A stretch of 64,000 nucleotides of DNA from Brevibacillus porteri (GCF_003013475.1 NZ_PXZO01000021.1:1-64000), one strand, 5' to 3'; shown: positions 1-8,496, counted from the stretch's first letter. Numbers and translations: made by a program. Notes: generated by a model not told the origin, from the sequence alone.

Positions 1-57
1 CAAAAGATTTTACAGTCTCTTTCTCGTTAATCTGGAAGAGGGGATGCCCCCTCTATG

Positions 58-870
58 CTAGTTATCGTCTGCTTCTGCTTCTCTGTCTATTTCTTCAATA
101 TCTTCGTCGGTAATATCAAAATGTTTTTTTAAGTTCGATAAAGTTCTATTTTCAGGCTGATTACTATTCAGCCACTCGTAGAAATCATCTTCTCCGATAT
201 AATCAATCAATATTTGCTCAATGAAGTACTCGGGATCGTCAAAGTTGTCATGGATAGGGGAGTGATCGCTATGATCACAATGATCACTTTCATTGGACAT
301 TAGTGCAGAATTTTCAAAAATTTTTGGCCAAAAATACGCTGGGTCGATTGTATCTGAAAATTTTGGGTTCTCTTTACCTTCGTTATTTATATCAAAGTGA
401 AGGTGGTAGCCTCTTCCTTTGTCTTCTCCGGGTGCTCCTGTGTTCCCAGATGTACCAATTCTTTCGCCTCTAGAAACCACTTCATGCTTTTTAACTATGT
501 ATTTATCTAGATGTAGATACCTTGCTATCAGTCTATTCCCATTAGGATCTTTATCGTCATGTCTAATCGTCACATATTTAATTGGCAACTTTGTATATAC
601 ACCAACGTCAAGAACTTTGCCATCAGCTACTGAATAAACTGGTTCTAACTTTACTCCAATATCAATTCCTTTGTGTTTAGTACCACCTGGCTCTTCGTCT
701 CGGTAATGTCCAGTAATTTCATTACTTGTAGTTGGCCACCTCCACCCCAGCGAAGAGTATGGATCATCAGGAGTGGACATAGTTTTTACATCAGTGGCTT
801 GAGCTAAAGAAGTACTACTAATACTTAGTGAAATTACTGTAGTAAGTAATCCCAAAGTAAATCGTTTCAT
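58..870 (-). CDS. M23 family metallopeptidase, secreted
   Basis: Secreted LytM/M23-type zinc peptidase, a family that cuts peptide cross-links in cell-wall peptidoglycan. The chosen ATG (270 aa) follows a GGGAGG ribosome site and opens a signal peptide ending near SLAQA. Zinc ligands are visible as H66 and D70 in the HKGIDIG motif and the HLHFD motif at 156-160. After the domain comes a tail of about 80 residues, first Asp/His-rich with one Cys (SDHCDHSDHSPIHD), then strongly acidic. The tail is not part of the M23 fold and could bind metal. The gene and its upstream region are more AT-rich than most of the window, which may indicate transfer. The family is clear; the substrate is inferred. 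Confidence 0.85.
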   Translation of the reverse strand: MKRFTLGLLTTVISLSISSTSLAQATDVKTMSTPDDPYSSLGWRWPTTSNEITGHYRDEEPGGTKHKGIDIGVKLEPVYSVADGKVLDVGVYTKLPIKYVTIRHDDKDPNGNRLIARYLHLDKYIVKKHEVVSRGERIGTSGNTGAPGEDKGRGYHLHFDINNEGKENPKFSDTIDPAYFWPKIFENSALMSNESDHCDHSDHSPIHDNFDDPEYFIEQILIDYIGEDDFYEWLNSNQPENRTLSNLKKHFDITDEDIEEIDREAEADDN

Positions 871-1184
871 TGATTCAGAATCCTCCCTTTTTTGTGCGAA
901 AATGTAAATATTATACAAATTAATTCTAACATTAATAATAAAAAATTCAATATATTTTATGGTCATTTATTTTTAGATTTCTTAACGGAAGGGTGGATAT
1001 TTGGTAGCGATTATGCTTTCCCCCGATCATGTACCATTTCAGTTTCTCACGAAACACCTGGTCTGCAAGGGCCAGTTCAACAACAAATGCCTGAGCACTC
1101 CCCAGCGACCGATTTCGAAATAAAGGCCCTCTCCAACTAATGGAAAGGAGAGAGGGGTCTTTAAGTACATATCATTTAACATAG
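871..1184. other. AT-rich gene-free stretch
   Basis: No gene could be supported here. The first part is AT-rich promoter-like DNA for the M23 gene. The end carries an imperfect hairpin (CCCTCTCC near 1125 with GGAGAGAGGG near 1147) just before the prkA fragment. The stretch may be debris from the rearrangement that left that fragment. Confidence 0.4.
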
Positions 1185-1565
1185 AATAAAATCCGTGACC
1201 CCGTTACAGGTGAGGAGATGAATCCAGATGAGCGCCTGATGCGTTCCATCGAGGAGCAAATCGGCATCTCGGAAAATGCCAAGCGGGCCTTCCGTGAAGA
1301 AATTCTCATCCATATCTCGGCCTATGCACGTAAAGGGAAGCGTTTTGACTACAGCACGCATGATCGTTTGCGGGAAGCTATCGAGAAGAAGCTGTTTGCC
1401 GATCTGAAGGATGTCGTCAAGATTACGACCTCGAACAAAACACCGGATGAGCATCAGCTCAAGAAAATTAATGAGGTTACCAAGCGTCTTATCGAAGAGC
1501 ATCAATATTGCCCGGTTTGCGCAAATGAGCTGCTGCGCTACGTGGGAAGCCTGTTGAACAGATGA
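1185..1565 (+). pseudogene. prkA: C-terminal fragment of PrkA serine protein kinase
   Basis: About 127 codons read as the C-terminus of the sporulation-linked PrkA/YeaG kinase, a protein of roughly 630 residues. Recognisable blocks are the conserved MRSIEEQIGISENA segment, the ISAYARKGKRFDY block and the terminal ELLRYVGSLLNR. Similarity continues in frame upstream of the first ATG (1218) back to a stop at 1182, in IRDPVTGEEM, so the piece is a truncated copy and not a small gene starting at 1218. It lacks the whole kinase domain. A full-length prkA probably lies elsewhere in the genome. The reading frame is intact to its natural stop, so the truncation may be recent. Confidence 0.8.
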
Positions 1566-1630
1566 CAGAACGTTGGCGACATGAGGGGCACGTCATAATC
1601 ATATTCGGCGCAGATAGCGCCAGTTGCTAG

Positions 1631-1795
1631 CACGAAAAGGCATACTATATCGCATGCACGCTTTTAGTAGCAGTTGGATCGATTTTGACACAAAAAGTAG
1701 TGAGAGATAATGCAGAGGATCGAGCAATTATTGAGGAGCAGGAAAGAGAATTTAACTGGAAGGTATCGAAAGTGGAGAAAGAAACGCCGAAATAG
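1631..1795 (+). pseudogene. possible truncated small membrane-anchored ORF
   Basis: An open frame after the stop at 1628 has no convincing start codon or ribosome site. It reads as a short hydrophobic segment (IACTLLVAVGSIL) followed by a charged tail (EDRAIIEEQEREF). It ends just before a terminator. It may be a remnant of a one-span membrane protein lost in the same rearrangement as the prkA fragment. I do not recognise a family. Confidence 0.25.
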
Positions 1796-1801
1796 CCCAA
1801 T

Positions 1802-1833
1802 AAAACCGTCAGAGTCATGCCCTGACGGTTTTT
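1802..1833. terminator. bidirectional intrinsic terminator
   Basis: Stem AAACCGTCAG / CTGACGGTTT with A-run on one side and T-run on the other. It overlaps the 3' end of the hydrolase gene and serves both strands. Confidence 0.8.
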
Positions 1834-2864
1834 CGAATGAGCTCGATAAACTCCTCTGCTTTCTCGATATGTGGAGAGTGCCCCACATTTTCCATGACTA
1901 TCTCCTGATAGGAACCACCAGCGCGCTGATATTGTTCGAGCACGTTTCGAATTTGGGAGACCATCGGCTGCGGAGGATATTCGTCTTCCCCCGGCCATCC
2001 GGGGACATAGCCAAGCTTGCCCAGTGTACCGAAATCAGCAAGCGACTGATCCGAGATAATGGCATCATCCGCACCGCGAATCCATAAAATCGGACACTTC
2101 GGCTCCATCTGGACAATACCGGACAAATTTACGTATTTGGGAGAAATCGCATTCGTAATCCCTGTTGTCCCAGGAGCAACACCGGGCCAATCGTTTACGT
2201 ATTCAAAGGCACCAGGGTAAAAGCCCTCTCCCGTTCTCGTAGAGATTATCGCGCTCACATAACGGTCTTCCTGCTCTGGGCCAACCTGGAACGGCGGTTT
2301 GAAATAAAGCTGGTTCATGACATTGCGAGGACTGGAAGGGGATTCATTGCCCATATCTTTGGCAGCTATCCTTTTGACCAGCTCGGAGTTGACAGCTCCT
2401 CCACCTGAGCCTGAGAAGCTGCTGTAGCACGGGGTGCCAGCTATATCCTTGATTCCACCAAAGCCGTAAGGAGACATGGGGGCGATTAGAATCAGGGAGC
2501 GTACTTCCTGCGGGTGATCGATGGCAAACTGCATCACGATCCCACCGCCCAACGACCAGCCGGCAAGATGGACGGGTGTTGGCAAGTCCAATGCCCGAAT
2601 AAACGAATGAAGGTCATCCGACCAGTCTCGCAAACCGCGTGTCGCATCGATGGGCAATGCTTCACTTGCTCCATAGCCACGCATATCAGGTGCGTACACA
2701 CGGTACTGGTCACATAGAGCCGCAATGGTATCATCCCAGAACAAGTTGGCTGATGCATTGCCGTGAATGAGGAGGAGCGGTTCTCCTTCTAGTACGCCAG
2801 CTGTAAGATAAGAAACGAGCAGTCGATCGGTCTGAATCGTTTTTGTTTCGATTCGTGCATCCAT
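1815..2864 (-). CDS. alpha/beta hydrolase
   Basis: 349-aa alpha/beta-hydrolase fold protein, probably cytoplasmic since no signal peptide is seen. The oxyanion region LLIHGNASA, the nucleophile elbow GWSLGGG (Ser), an acid candidate in IRGADDAI and the catalytic His in GHSPHIEKAEEF are all present in the expected order. It is somewhat longer than the usual 260-300 aa, with extra sequence in the cap region after the nucleophile. The start follows an AAAGGAG ribosome site. The gene stands alone and its substrate cannot be told from sequence. Confidence 0.85.
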   Translation of the reverse strand: MDARIETKTIQTDRLLVSYLTAGVLEGEPLLLIHGNASANLFWDDTIAALCDQYRVYAPDMRGYGASEALPIDATRGLRDWSDDLHSFIRALDLPTPVHLAGWSLGGGIVMQFAIDHPQEVRSLILIAPMSPYGFGGIKDIAGTPCYSSFSGSGGGAVNSELVKRIAAKDMGNESPSSPRNVMNQLYFKPPFQVGPEQEDRYVSAIISTRTGEGFYPGAFEYVNDWPGVAPGTTGITNAISPKYVNLSGIVQMEPKCPILWIRGADDAIISDQSLADFGTLGKLGYVPGWPGEDEYPPQPMVSQIRNVLEQYQRAGGSYQEIVMENVGHSPHIEKAEEFIELIRKTVRA

Positions 2865-2942
2865 CCATGATGTGCTCCTTTCACTGTATAAGATTATAAA
2901 TATCAGAATATTTACATTATATATCTGTTCGGTTACAAAATG

Positions 2943-2976
2943 AGAAAAGAAAACAACCGCCCGTGAAAGGCGGTTG
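2943..2976 (-). terminator. intrinsic terminator
   Basis: Stem CAACCGCC / GGCGGTTG followed on the minus strand by TTTTCTTTTC, ending the chemoreceptor transcript. Confidence 0.85.
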
Positions 2977-2984
2977 CAGGAAGG

Positions 2985-4466
2985 TTACATATGGAGACCA
3001 CGCATCTGTTGTTCGATTTTCTCAAAGCCGCCAGAAACCTTAACGACTTCGTCTTTTTGTTCAGAAACGAGAACAAGCACTTCTTCCAGGCTCTCTTTGT
3101 TCTTGTCGGTAATATCTGCGTTGACTTCAACTTTTGCGCCGACTTCTTGAATCATACTGTGAACATGGATAATGAACTCTTGCAGGTTTTTCGTTTTATC
3201 CGCGAAGTTTTGCATGTAGTTGTCTACATTGGTGAACATTTCTTGTACTTCAATGATGCCCTCGCTATTTTTCTCAAAAGAAGTCTGTGACTCAGAAATC
3301 ATATCTGATACGAGCTTCATTTTTTCGCGAATGGTCATGAGCAGGTTCGAGATCGACTCAGAGGATAGCTTGGAGGATTCAGCCAGCTTGCGTACTTCAT
3401 CTGCTACTACAGCAAATCCTCGGCCGTGTTCGCCTGCGCGAGACGCTTCAATCGTGGCATTGAGTGCCAACAGATTGGTTTGTGCAGAAATCTCGGAAAT
3501 GGTTTGAATGATTTTCCCAATCGATTCGGTTTCTTTATTGAGCTCTTGAATCAGCTGGTTCGTACCTTGGATATCCTTGATGAATCGTTCAAAGTCATTG
3601 CCGATGTTGCCGATGCGTTTGCCGCTCTCATTAGTGGCTTCTTTGGTCGATTCAACGTAATCATGCATCTCCGTAACAGAACGGGTCATGTCCTCCACTT
3701 GCAGATTCGTAGAGCTCATTTCCCGACGCAGCTCGTCCGTATTGCTGGTCTGAACCGTAAAGGACTCCATAATGTCTTGCAGGGAAGCGACAGTTTCGAC
3801 TGCGCGAATATTTACACCGTCCGTCACCTTGTTCAAATTCTCTTGATAGTCTTGCATAGAGGTGAGTGATTCATTGATCTGATCCAGAACACGTTGCAAC
3901 GATTCCTTTGAGGCAATCGCTTCTTGTTTTTGTTGCTCACTTTCCTCTTGCAGCTTGTTATTGAATACAGCATGCATCATGCTCGTGACAGAGACGAAGC
4001 AGAAGGTAAGCAAGAAGTACATCAGATCAAGGTTGTTTGTCGAATGGAAAATCGTTTCTCTCTGTGTCAGGAAGTAGTAAGAGACAATGCCCAATGTCGA
4101 TACAATCGTCAAAATATTGATGAGTCGGTTTTGATAAATCCCCATGACTGCTACAAAGAACATAATGGTCATGATATTGATCATATGCGGGTCCAGTCCA
4201 ACTACGATGAACATAAAAATTCCGATTACGGCGAAGTTGAAAAACTTCATGAAGGGCGCTGCTTTTTCACGGAACCTCGGGCGATTGGAGATGTAAGTAA
4301 AAGGTGCCAGCACGCCATACAAAATACCCAGTATCGTGAAAACGAATGTGTACGATACGCCTAGAAAAAGGTTTAGGACCTGAACTACCGTAATAATACT
4401 TGCGAATACGATTACGACCCAATTGTTTCTTCTTCTCAATAGATCAATGTTATCCATGTTACCCAC
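2985..4466 (-). CDS. six-TM methyl-accepting chemotaxis-type protein
   Basis: 493 aa. Six hydrophobic helices fill roughly residues 15-170, joined by short loops, so there is no large extracellular sensing domain. A coiled-coil methyl-accepting signalling domain follows, with the hairpin tip [21 protein letters not shown] and [13 protein letters not shown]. No HAMP domain is visible between the membrane part and the coiled coil. The family relays signals to CheA/CheW. The start overlaps the end of the acetyltransferase-like gene by 8 bases, so the two are translated together. Transcription should pass the c-di-GMP riboswitch at 5.2 kb, which suggests that chemotaxis or adhesion signalling here is set by c-di-GMP. 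Confidence 0.88.
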   Translation of the reverse strand: MGNMDNIDLLRRRNNWVVIVFASIITVVQVLNLFLGVSYTFVFTILGILYGVLAPFTYISNRPRFREKAAPFMKFFNFAVIGIFMFIVVGLDPHMINIMTIMFFVAVMGIYQNRLINILTIVSTLGIVSYYFLTQRETIFHSTNNLDLMYFLLTFCFVSVTSMMHAVFNNKLQEESEQQKQEAIASKESLQRVLDQINESLTSMQDYQENLNKVTDGVNIRAVETVASLQDIMESFTVQTSNTDELRREMSSTNLQVEDMTRSVTEMHDYVESTKEATNESGKRIGNIGNDFERFIKDIQGTNQLIQELNKETESIGKIIQTISEISAQTNLLALNATIEASRAGEHGRGFAVVADEVRKLAESSKLSSESISNLLMTIREKMKLVSDMISESQTSFEKNSEGIIEVQEMFTNVDNYMQNFADKTKNLQEFIIHVHSMIQEVGAKVEVNADITDKNKESLEEVLVLVSEQKDEVVKVSGGFEKIEQQMRGLHM

Positions 4467-5013
4467 CTACCTCGACTTTTACTTGGTTGGATGACGACGA
4501 ATTGTACCAGGAATATTTCGGATCGTGCTTATTGTCATAGACATCTTTTAGATGGAAGAGGGTCGGAATGGCATCGGCCCCTTTGTAAAAGACGATATCT
4601 TTGGTCTGAGTCGCCTTTACTTGATACTTCTTGTTAATGAACGTAAAAAAAGTCGGATCTGCTACCCCGATTGCGTGGGTATAACCGTGCTTTTCAGCGT
4701 AATCTATCATCAAGCAAATTCCTTTTTGCCCTAGTTGTCCGCGGTATTTCGGCAAAACAGCGAGACTGTCTACCTCCATTACTTTCATATCTTCTGTAAC
4801 AACATCCTGAAAAAGTGATTTCATATAAGCACTTGATTTGGAAAAGGGCGTCATTTCAAATGTTCCACCTGCTTCACCATCTTCGGCAAGTAAGAGGAAC
4901 TGAGCCGAGCCTTCTTTCGCATGCTCCATCTCGAAGCCCATGCTTGTCCATACTGTTTCTTTGATTTCATGAAATTTTGCTAACTCTTGTACGGTTTCTA
5001 CTTGTTTGTACAT
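4459..5013 (-). CDS. GNAT/autoinducer-synthase-like acyltransferase
   Basis: 184 aa. The segment [43 protein letters not shown] has the order of a GNAT core: strand, pyrophosphate-binding loop of form Q/R-x-x-G (here YRGQLGQKG), helix, then strand. This layout is shared with N-acyl amino acid synthases and LuxI-like enzymes. The acyl donor and acceptor are unknown. Start has GGAG six bases upstream. It is the first full gene behind the c-di-GMP riboswitch and is translationally coupled to the chemoreceptor. A product that modifies or signals through the receptor is possible but is only inference. Confidence 0.65.
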   Translation of the reverse strand: MYKQVETVQELAKFHEIKETVWTSMGFEMEHAKEGSAQFLLLAEDGEAGGTFEMTPFSKSSAYMKSLFQDVVTEDMKVMEVDSLAVLPKYRGQLGQKGICLMIDYAEKHGYTHAIGVADPTFFTFINKKYQVKATQTKDIVFYKGADAIPTLFHLKDVYDNKHDPKYSWYNSSSSNQVKVEVGG

Positions 5014-5117
5014 AACTTCTCCACTCCATCATTTTCTCTGATTGAACCATGTTGTGTATGTTTGACGTCACTAAAGTTATGTTTTTCCATCCGATACGAA
5101 AATGAAAGTGCTTTCAT
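4998..5117 (-). CDS. possible 39-aa leader ORF
   Basis: A short ORF runs from an ATG just after the strong AAAGGAGG sequence and ends 16 bases inside the acetyltransferase-like gene, so it could couple translation to it. The GGAGG abuts the ATG directly, which is tighter than normal spacing. Initiation may instead occur at the next in-frame ATG ten codons on, or not at all. The ORF starts inside a 7-bp inverted repeat ATGAAAG-TG-CTTTCAT (5102-5117). Confidence 0.25.
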   Translation of the reverse strand: MKALSFSYRMEKHNFSDVKHTQHGSIRENDGVEKLCTNK

Positions 5118-5138
5118 CCTCCTTTCAAAAATGTAAAC

Positions 5139-5170
5139 ACAAAAAAAGGCCGTTCCATCGAAATGGAACA
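5139..5170 (-). terminator. riboswitch expression-platform terminator
   Basis: On the minus strand GTTCCAT / ATGGAAC with a four-base loop is followed by GGCC and seven T. It lies between the c-di-GMP aptamer and the first gene, as expected for transcription control. Confidence 0.8.
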
Positions 5171-5199
5171 ACCGAAGCTACCAACATCGAATAAATGGT

Positions 5200-5295
5200 C
5201 TCAAGATGATGGCAACCCGGCTATCATGGTCAAAGACTGTAGACCCGTGGTTTTGCGTCGCCACCTTTCGATGACTTTGCCTTTTGCATTTTTTA
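5200..5295 (-). ncRNA. c-di-GMP-I (GEMM-I) riboswitch aptamer
   Basis: Read on the minus strand, the conserved landmarks of this class appear in order: GGCAAAG, a GAAA tetraloop after TCATC, GACGCAAA, CCACGGGTCTA, then TGATAGCCGGGTTGCC closing the second hairpin near 5210. A terminator hairpin and T-run follow at 5139-5170. A promoter with TTGACA and TATATT precedes it. The class binds cyclic di-GMP. Here it should control the acetyltransferase-like gene and the chemoreceptor. Whether ligand turns the genes on or off cannot be read reliably by eye. Confidence 0.88.
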
Positions 5296-5343
5296 GCAGA
5301 AGTTGTAAAGATGTGTCGAATTTTGCTAGACATAATCATGCAA

Positions 5344-5373
5344 AATATAAGCCAAAAGATATATTCTTGTCAA
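5344..5373 (-). promoter_or_regulatory. sigma-A promoter of riboswitch operon
   Basis: Minus strand TTGACA, 18-base spacer, TATATT, placed about 50 bases before the aptamer. Confidence 0.7.
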
Positions 5374-5420
5374 GTTTTGGTAGGGAAAATAAACTAATTG
5401 TTCATAAAGCATAGACGTAG

Positions 5421-5447
5421 AAAAAACCAGTTGTGTGATCAACTGGT
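5421..5447 (-). terminator. intrinsic terminator of redoxin gene
   Basis: Stem ACCAGTTG / CAACTGGT with six T on the minus strand, directly after the redoxin gene. Confidence 0.8.
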
Positions 5448-5464
5448 TCTTCGTTATATAAGCG

Positions 5465-6127
5465 TTAGGGTAGGGTACGCAGAATGTCTAAAACTTCACT
5501 AGGCTCCATGCGTTTTTTGTAATCAGGATCTAAGCCTGCTGAACGGATTACGCCCTGGTTGTCGAGGATATAAGTAGCAGGTATGGGGAGTGTCCATGAA
5601 TCTTCGCTATTAAAACGATGGAGATCAATATCCAATGATCGGTAGGTATCATGTAAAAAATCAGGCAGTCTGAATCTGAGTTTATATTTTTCTGCTACTT
5701 GGTTATTGGTATCGCATAACACGGGAAAGCTCAGCCCGTTTTTCTCTTGCATAGTAAGAGAGTGTGCAGGAGATTGTGGACTAATGGCAAACAATTGGGC
5801 ACCCAGAGAGGTTATCGTATCGATCTGTTTTTGGTATGCTTGCAGCTCCAAATTGCAGTAGGGGCACCATGATCCACGGAAAAATGTGAGGACGACGGGA
5901 CCTTTTCCGATTTTTTCCGACAAGGTAATGGTTTTGCCAGTGTGATCGTTCAACGAGAAATCAGGTGCAATCGAACCAACCGGCAAGCCCTTTGCGTGTC
6001 CAGAGGTCCGCAGCTCCTCGATTGATTTTGTAAATGCATCTGTTACTTCACGAGTGAGGAAGTCTGCTATTTGTATGGTTGTAAAATCTAGCTCTTCGCG
6101 CAGGCTCTGAAAATGTGGTTTATCCAT
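5465..6127 (-). CDS. AhpC/TSA-type redoxin (peroxiredoxin-like)
   Basis: 220 aa. The thioredoxin-fold core starts near residue 50 (GSIAPDFSLNDHTGK) and holds the active motif GSWCPYCNLEL, a CxxC variant typical of the peroxiredoxin-like family that reduces peroxides or disulfides in the cytosol. No signal peptide. An N-terminal stretch of about 45 residues precedes the domain. The ribosome site is GAGGGG. A Crp/Fnr-type palindrome 74 bases before the start and the crp-type gene immediately upstream suggest that the regulator controls this enzyme. Confidence 0.82.
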   Translation of the reverse strand: MDKPHFQSLREELDFTTIQIADFLTREVTDAFTKSIEELRTSGHAKGLPVGSIAPDFSLNDHTGKTITLSEKIGKGPVVLTFFRGSWCPYCNLELQAYQKQIDTITSLGAQLFAISPQSPAHSLTMQEKNGLSFPVLCDTNNQVAEKYKLRFRLPDFLHDTYRSLDIDLHRFNSEDSWTLPIPATYILDNQGVIRSAGLDPDYKKRMEPSEVLDILRTLP

Positions 6128-6200
6128 ATGTCGTTCCCCTCTTTTTCGAAAGAATAGTAAAAGCCATAGCTTTACGATATCTTTCTTTTGGAGGGAAAGA

Positions 6201-6216
6201 TGTAACCTGGATTACA
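6201..6216 (-). promoter_or_regulatory. Crp/Fnr-type operator before redoxin gene
   Basis: TGTAA-CCTGGA-TTACA is a perfect TGTNA-N6-TNACA palindrome. It overlaps the stop codon of the regulator gene. A weak -10 (TATCGT at 6174-6179) lies so that the box would be centred near -41.5, the usual activating position. Confidence 0.6.
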
Positions 6217-6892
6217 TTCTCTTCAAAATTTCGTCCCGATGAATGGAAATGGATTTAAAGCCTGTTTGAATCAGTTCTTCTCTTACTAAAGCACGTAATG
6301 CTACCGTCACAGCTTCCCTGGATGCCCCGACAAAATGGGCGAGTTCTTGATGGGAAAGAGGTATGTCAATTTGTTGAAATGCCGAACTGTTAGGAGTGCC
6401 AAATTGATCGGCAAGCCTTACTAATGTGGAAATAATGCGATCTTGTAAAGGGAGAAGAGCAAGATTTTCGGCTGCCTGGATGATCGAAACCATTCTATCG
6501 CTAATGATCTTCATGATCTTCATCATCAGTTGCGGATGTTCGATTATGTAGCTCTCAAATTTTGCTTTGCTCATTTTACAAATGAGGCAGTCTTCGATGG
6601 CTTCTATATACATCTCCCGTGTACCTAATGAGAGGAGATCCACTTCTCCAAACACATTGCCTTCCCCGAGGATATCGAATGTGAACTGCCGCCCATCCCG
6701 ATTTACTTTATATAAACGTACTTTCCCCTGTTTGATGAAGTAAAAGCCCTCTGAAAAAGTTTCTGGTGTTTGAATGCACGTATTTTTGGGAAAAGGGGAT
6801 AAGGAGGTTAATTGATCGATTAAGCGCAAACTTTCCTCGGATAATGAATTTAACAAATAAAATTGAGATAAATATGTGATTTGGTTCATCAT
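6212..6892 (-). CDS. Crp/Fnr family transcription regulator
   Basis: 226 aa. An N-terminal cyclic-nucleotide-binding-like barrel (about 10-125, with FYFIKQGKVRLYKV and GNVFGEVDLLS) is followed by a dimer helix and a C-terminal winged helix with recognition segment LSHQELAHFVGASREAVTVALRAL. No cluster of Cys suggests an Fe-S Fnr, so the signal is unknown. It overlaps the small upstream gene by four bases and is followed by the redoxin gene with its own box. Confidence 0.87.
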   Translation of the reverse strand: MMNQITYLSQFYLLNSLSEESLRLIDQLTSLSPFPKNTCIQTPETFSEGFYFIKQGKVRLYKVNRDGRQFTFDILGEGNVFGEVDLLSLGTREMYIEAIEDCLICKMSKAKFESYIIEHPQLMMKIMKIISDRMVSIIQAAENLALLPLQDRIISTLVRLADQFGTPNSSAFQQIDIPLSHQELAHFVGASREAVTVALRALVREELIQTGFKSISIHRDEILKRM

Positions 6893-7185
6893 TTCTGTTC
6901 GGTTTGGGTCTTCAGAATCGTTCTTTTCGCTTTGGTGACAATTCTTTTCGTTTCCTTTGTATCAGAGATTCTTAGCCAATCGTCACCCGTTTCTTCTAAT
7001 TGATCAACAAGTTGAGAGAGATAAACATGAGGCAGAACGCTTTGTACCAGATGAATATGATCAACAGCCTGCCATTCAGTCAAATTGACGCTTTCTAATT
7101 CTCCAGCATGAAGGAGTGCTAAAACATTGTCAGGGATGAGCGAGGCTTTACTTGCTCCTTTTCTCGTGTGTACCGAATCCGGCAT
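6889..7185 (-). CDS. small conserved-looking protein of unknown function
   Basis: 98 aa if begun at the ATG at 7185, which has AAAGGGG nine bases upstream; an earlier ATG at 7221 has no ribosome site. The middle reads as helical with Leu/Val periodicity (IPDNVLALLHAGELESVNLTEWQAVD), and the end is very basic (TKAKRTILKTQTEQK). I do not recognise the family. The four-base overlap with the crp-type gene implies one transcript and possibly a related role. Confidence 0.6.
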   Translation of the reverse strand: MPDSVHTRKGASKASLIPDNVLALLHAGELESVNLTEWQAVDHIHLVQSVLPHVYLSQLVDQLEETGDDWLRISDTKETKRIVTKAKRTILKTQTEQK

Positions 7186-7319
7186 TTTCAACAAACCCCT
7201 TTTCACAGAAATGGTAGACATTCAAAACGGAATAGCTGCAACAAAAGTATACCTAAAAAATCACCCATAACAAAAATTTTCCAACCATCCGATAACTAGA
7301 AGGAATAGGAGGGGATTTT

Positions 7320-7505
7320 ATGAAGGAAGTAAAGGTGATTCAATTTTACTTTTCCGGAGGCGGTGAAACGATTAGCGTTGAAACGACGGAACCGGAAGAG
7401 ATCATTCAAATGGTCGCTAATCAAGACGGTGGATGGCTACAGTACGATGATGTTGTTATCAACGTCAGAAATGTTTCGTATATCAAAGTACGCAGTCAGG
7501 CGTAA
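7320..7505 (+). CDS. 61-aa hypothetical protein
   Basis: Begins after an AGGAGGGG ribosome site. It reads as a small beta-rich protein (KVIQFYFSGGGETISVET, then WLQYDDVVINVRNVSYIKV), with no signal peptide or membrane helix. Proteins of this size and pattern are common in Bacillales without known role. It is followed by its own terminator. Confidence 0.6.
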   Translation: MKEVKVIQFYFSGGGETISVETTEPEEIIQMVANQDGGWLQYDDVVINVRNVSYIKVRSQA

Positions 7506-7542
7506 GGATAGGAAAAGCGCGTCAAGCTCTTCAGGAAAAAGC

Positions 7543-7569
7543 TCTCCTTTAAATGAGGAGGGTTTTTTC
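7543..7569 (+). terminator. intrinsic terminator
   Basis: CTCCT / AGGAG hairpin followed by a T-run. Confidence 0.65.
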
Positions 7570-7628
7570 GTGTTGGAGGTAACGCCGCTGGTTATCCTAA
7601 TTAATAGAAGAAAAAGGAGGGTGACAAG

Positions 7629-8336
7629 ATGACGCTGGAAGAAGTCATGCAGAAGCTCGAAGCGATGGGGACAGAGCAGACGAAAAAAACGTTATTGCGG
7701 CATGGAGCAAAAGAGCCTTTGTTTGGCGTGCGAGTCGGCGATATGAAAAAGCTGGTCAAGGAGGTCAAGCGTGATCAGCAGCTCGTCCAGGCGCTGTACG
7801 ATACGGGAAACTACGACGCCATGTACTTGGCCGGATTGACGGTTGACCCAAAGAGCATGACAAAAGAGCGGCTGCAGACTTGGGTCAAGGAAGCGTCTTG
7901 GTACGCGCCCGCCGAATATACGGTTGCGAGTGTAGCGGCTGAGAGTCATTTTGCCATGGAGTTGGCACGAGAATGGATCGAGTCAAAGGAAGAGATGGTA
8001 GCCACATGTGGGTGGAATACGTATTCGAACTACTTGTCGATTGCTCCCGATGAACAGCTACATAAAGAAGAAATCAAACGGCTCCTCATGAGAGTGAAGG
8101 AGACGATTCATCAGGAACAAAATCGCGTACGGTACACCATGAATCAATTCGTTATTTCAGTAGGGGCGTATGTACCGGAACTTCATCAGGAAGCGTTGGA
8201 AGTGGCCGCAGCGATTGGCAAAGTACATGTGGACGTCGGACAGACAGCGTGCAAAGTTCCGTTGGCTACGGAGTATATCAAAAAGATAGAAGAACGAGGG
8301 AGTGTCGGAAAAAAGAAAAAGACATGCATCTGCTAG
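7629..8336 (+). CDS. DNA alkylation repair protein, AlkD-like HEAT-repeat family
   Basis: 235 aa, almost all helical. Repeated helix pairs and motifs such as FGVRVGDMKKLVKEVKRDQQLVQALYDTGNYDAMYLAGL and WNTYSNYL match the AlkC/AlkD family, whose best-studied members are base-excision glycosylases that remove N3- and N7-alkylated purines. Strong AAGGAGG ribosome site. It ends in a Lys/Cys tail (GKKKKTCIC), which is unusual. The activity is inferred from the fold family; some members are not active glycosylases. Confidence 0.8.
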   Translation: MTLEEVMQKLEAMGTEQTKKTLLRHGAKEPLFGVRVGDMKKLVKEVKRDQQLVQALYDTGNYDAMYLAGLTVDPKSMTKERLQTWVKEASWYAPAEYTVASVAAESHFAMELAREWIESKEEMVATCGWNTYSNYLSIAPDEQLHKEEIKRLLMRVKETIHQEQNRVRYTMNQFVISVGAYVPELHQEALEVAAAIGKVHVDVGQTACKVPLATEYIKKIEERGSVGKKKKTCIC

Positions 8337-8496
8337 TCGGGCATTTTACTCATTCATTTGGCGTATATTTCTAAGGTGCTTTTGTTTGCTAAAGTATCGA
8401 CTATTCCTTGCTAATGTGCTATCATGATACCTTGTTAACGTATTACCACTTTATCAGAGTAAAATATAGAGTAGGGAAACGAGGGGGATCATCACG

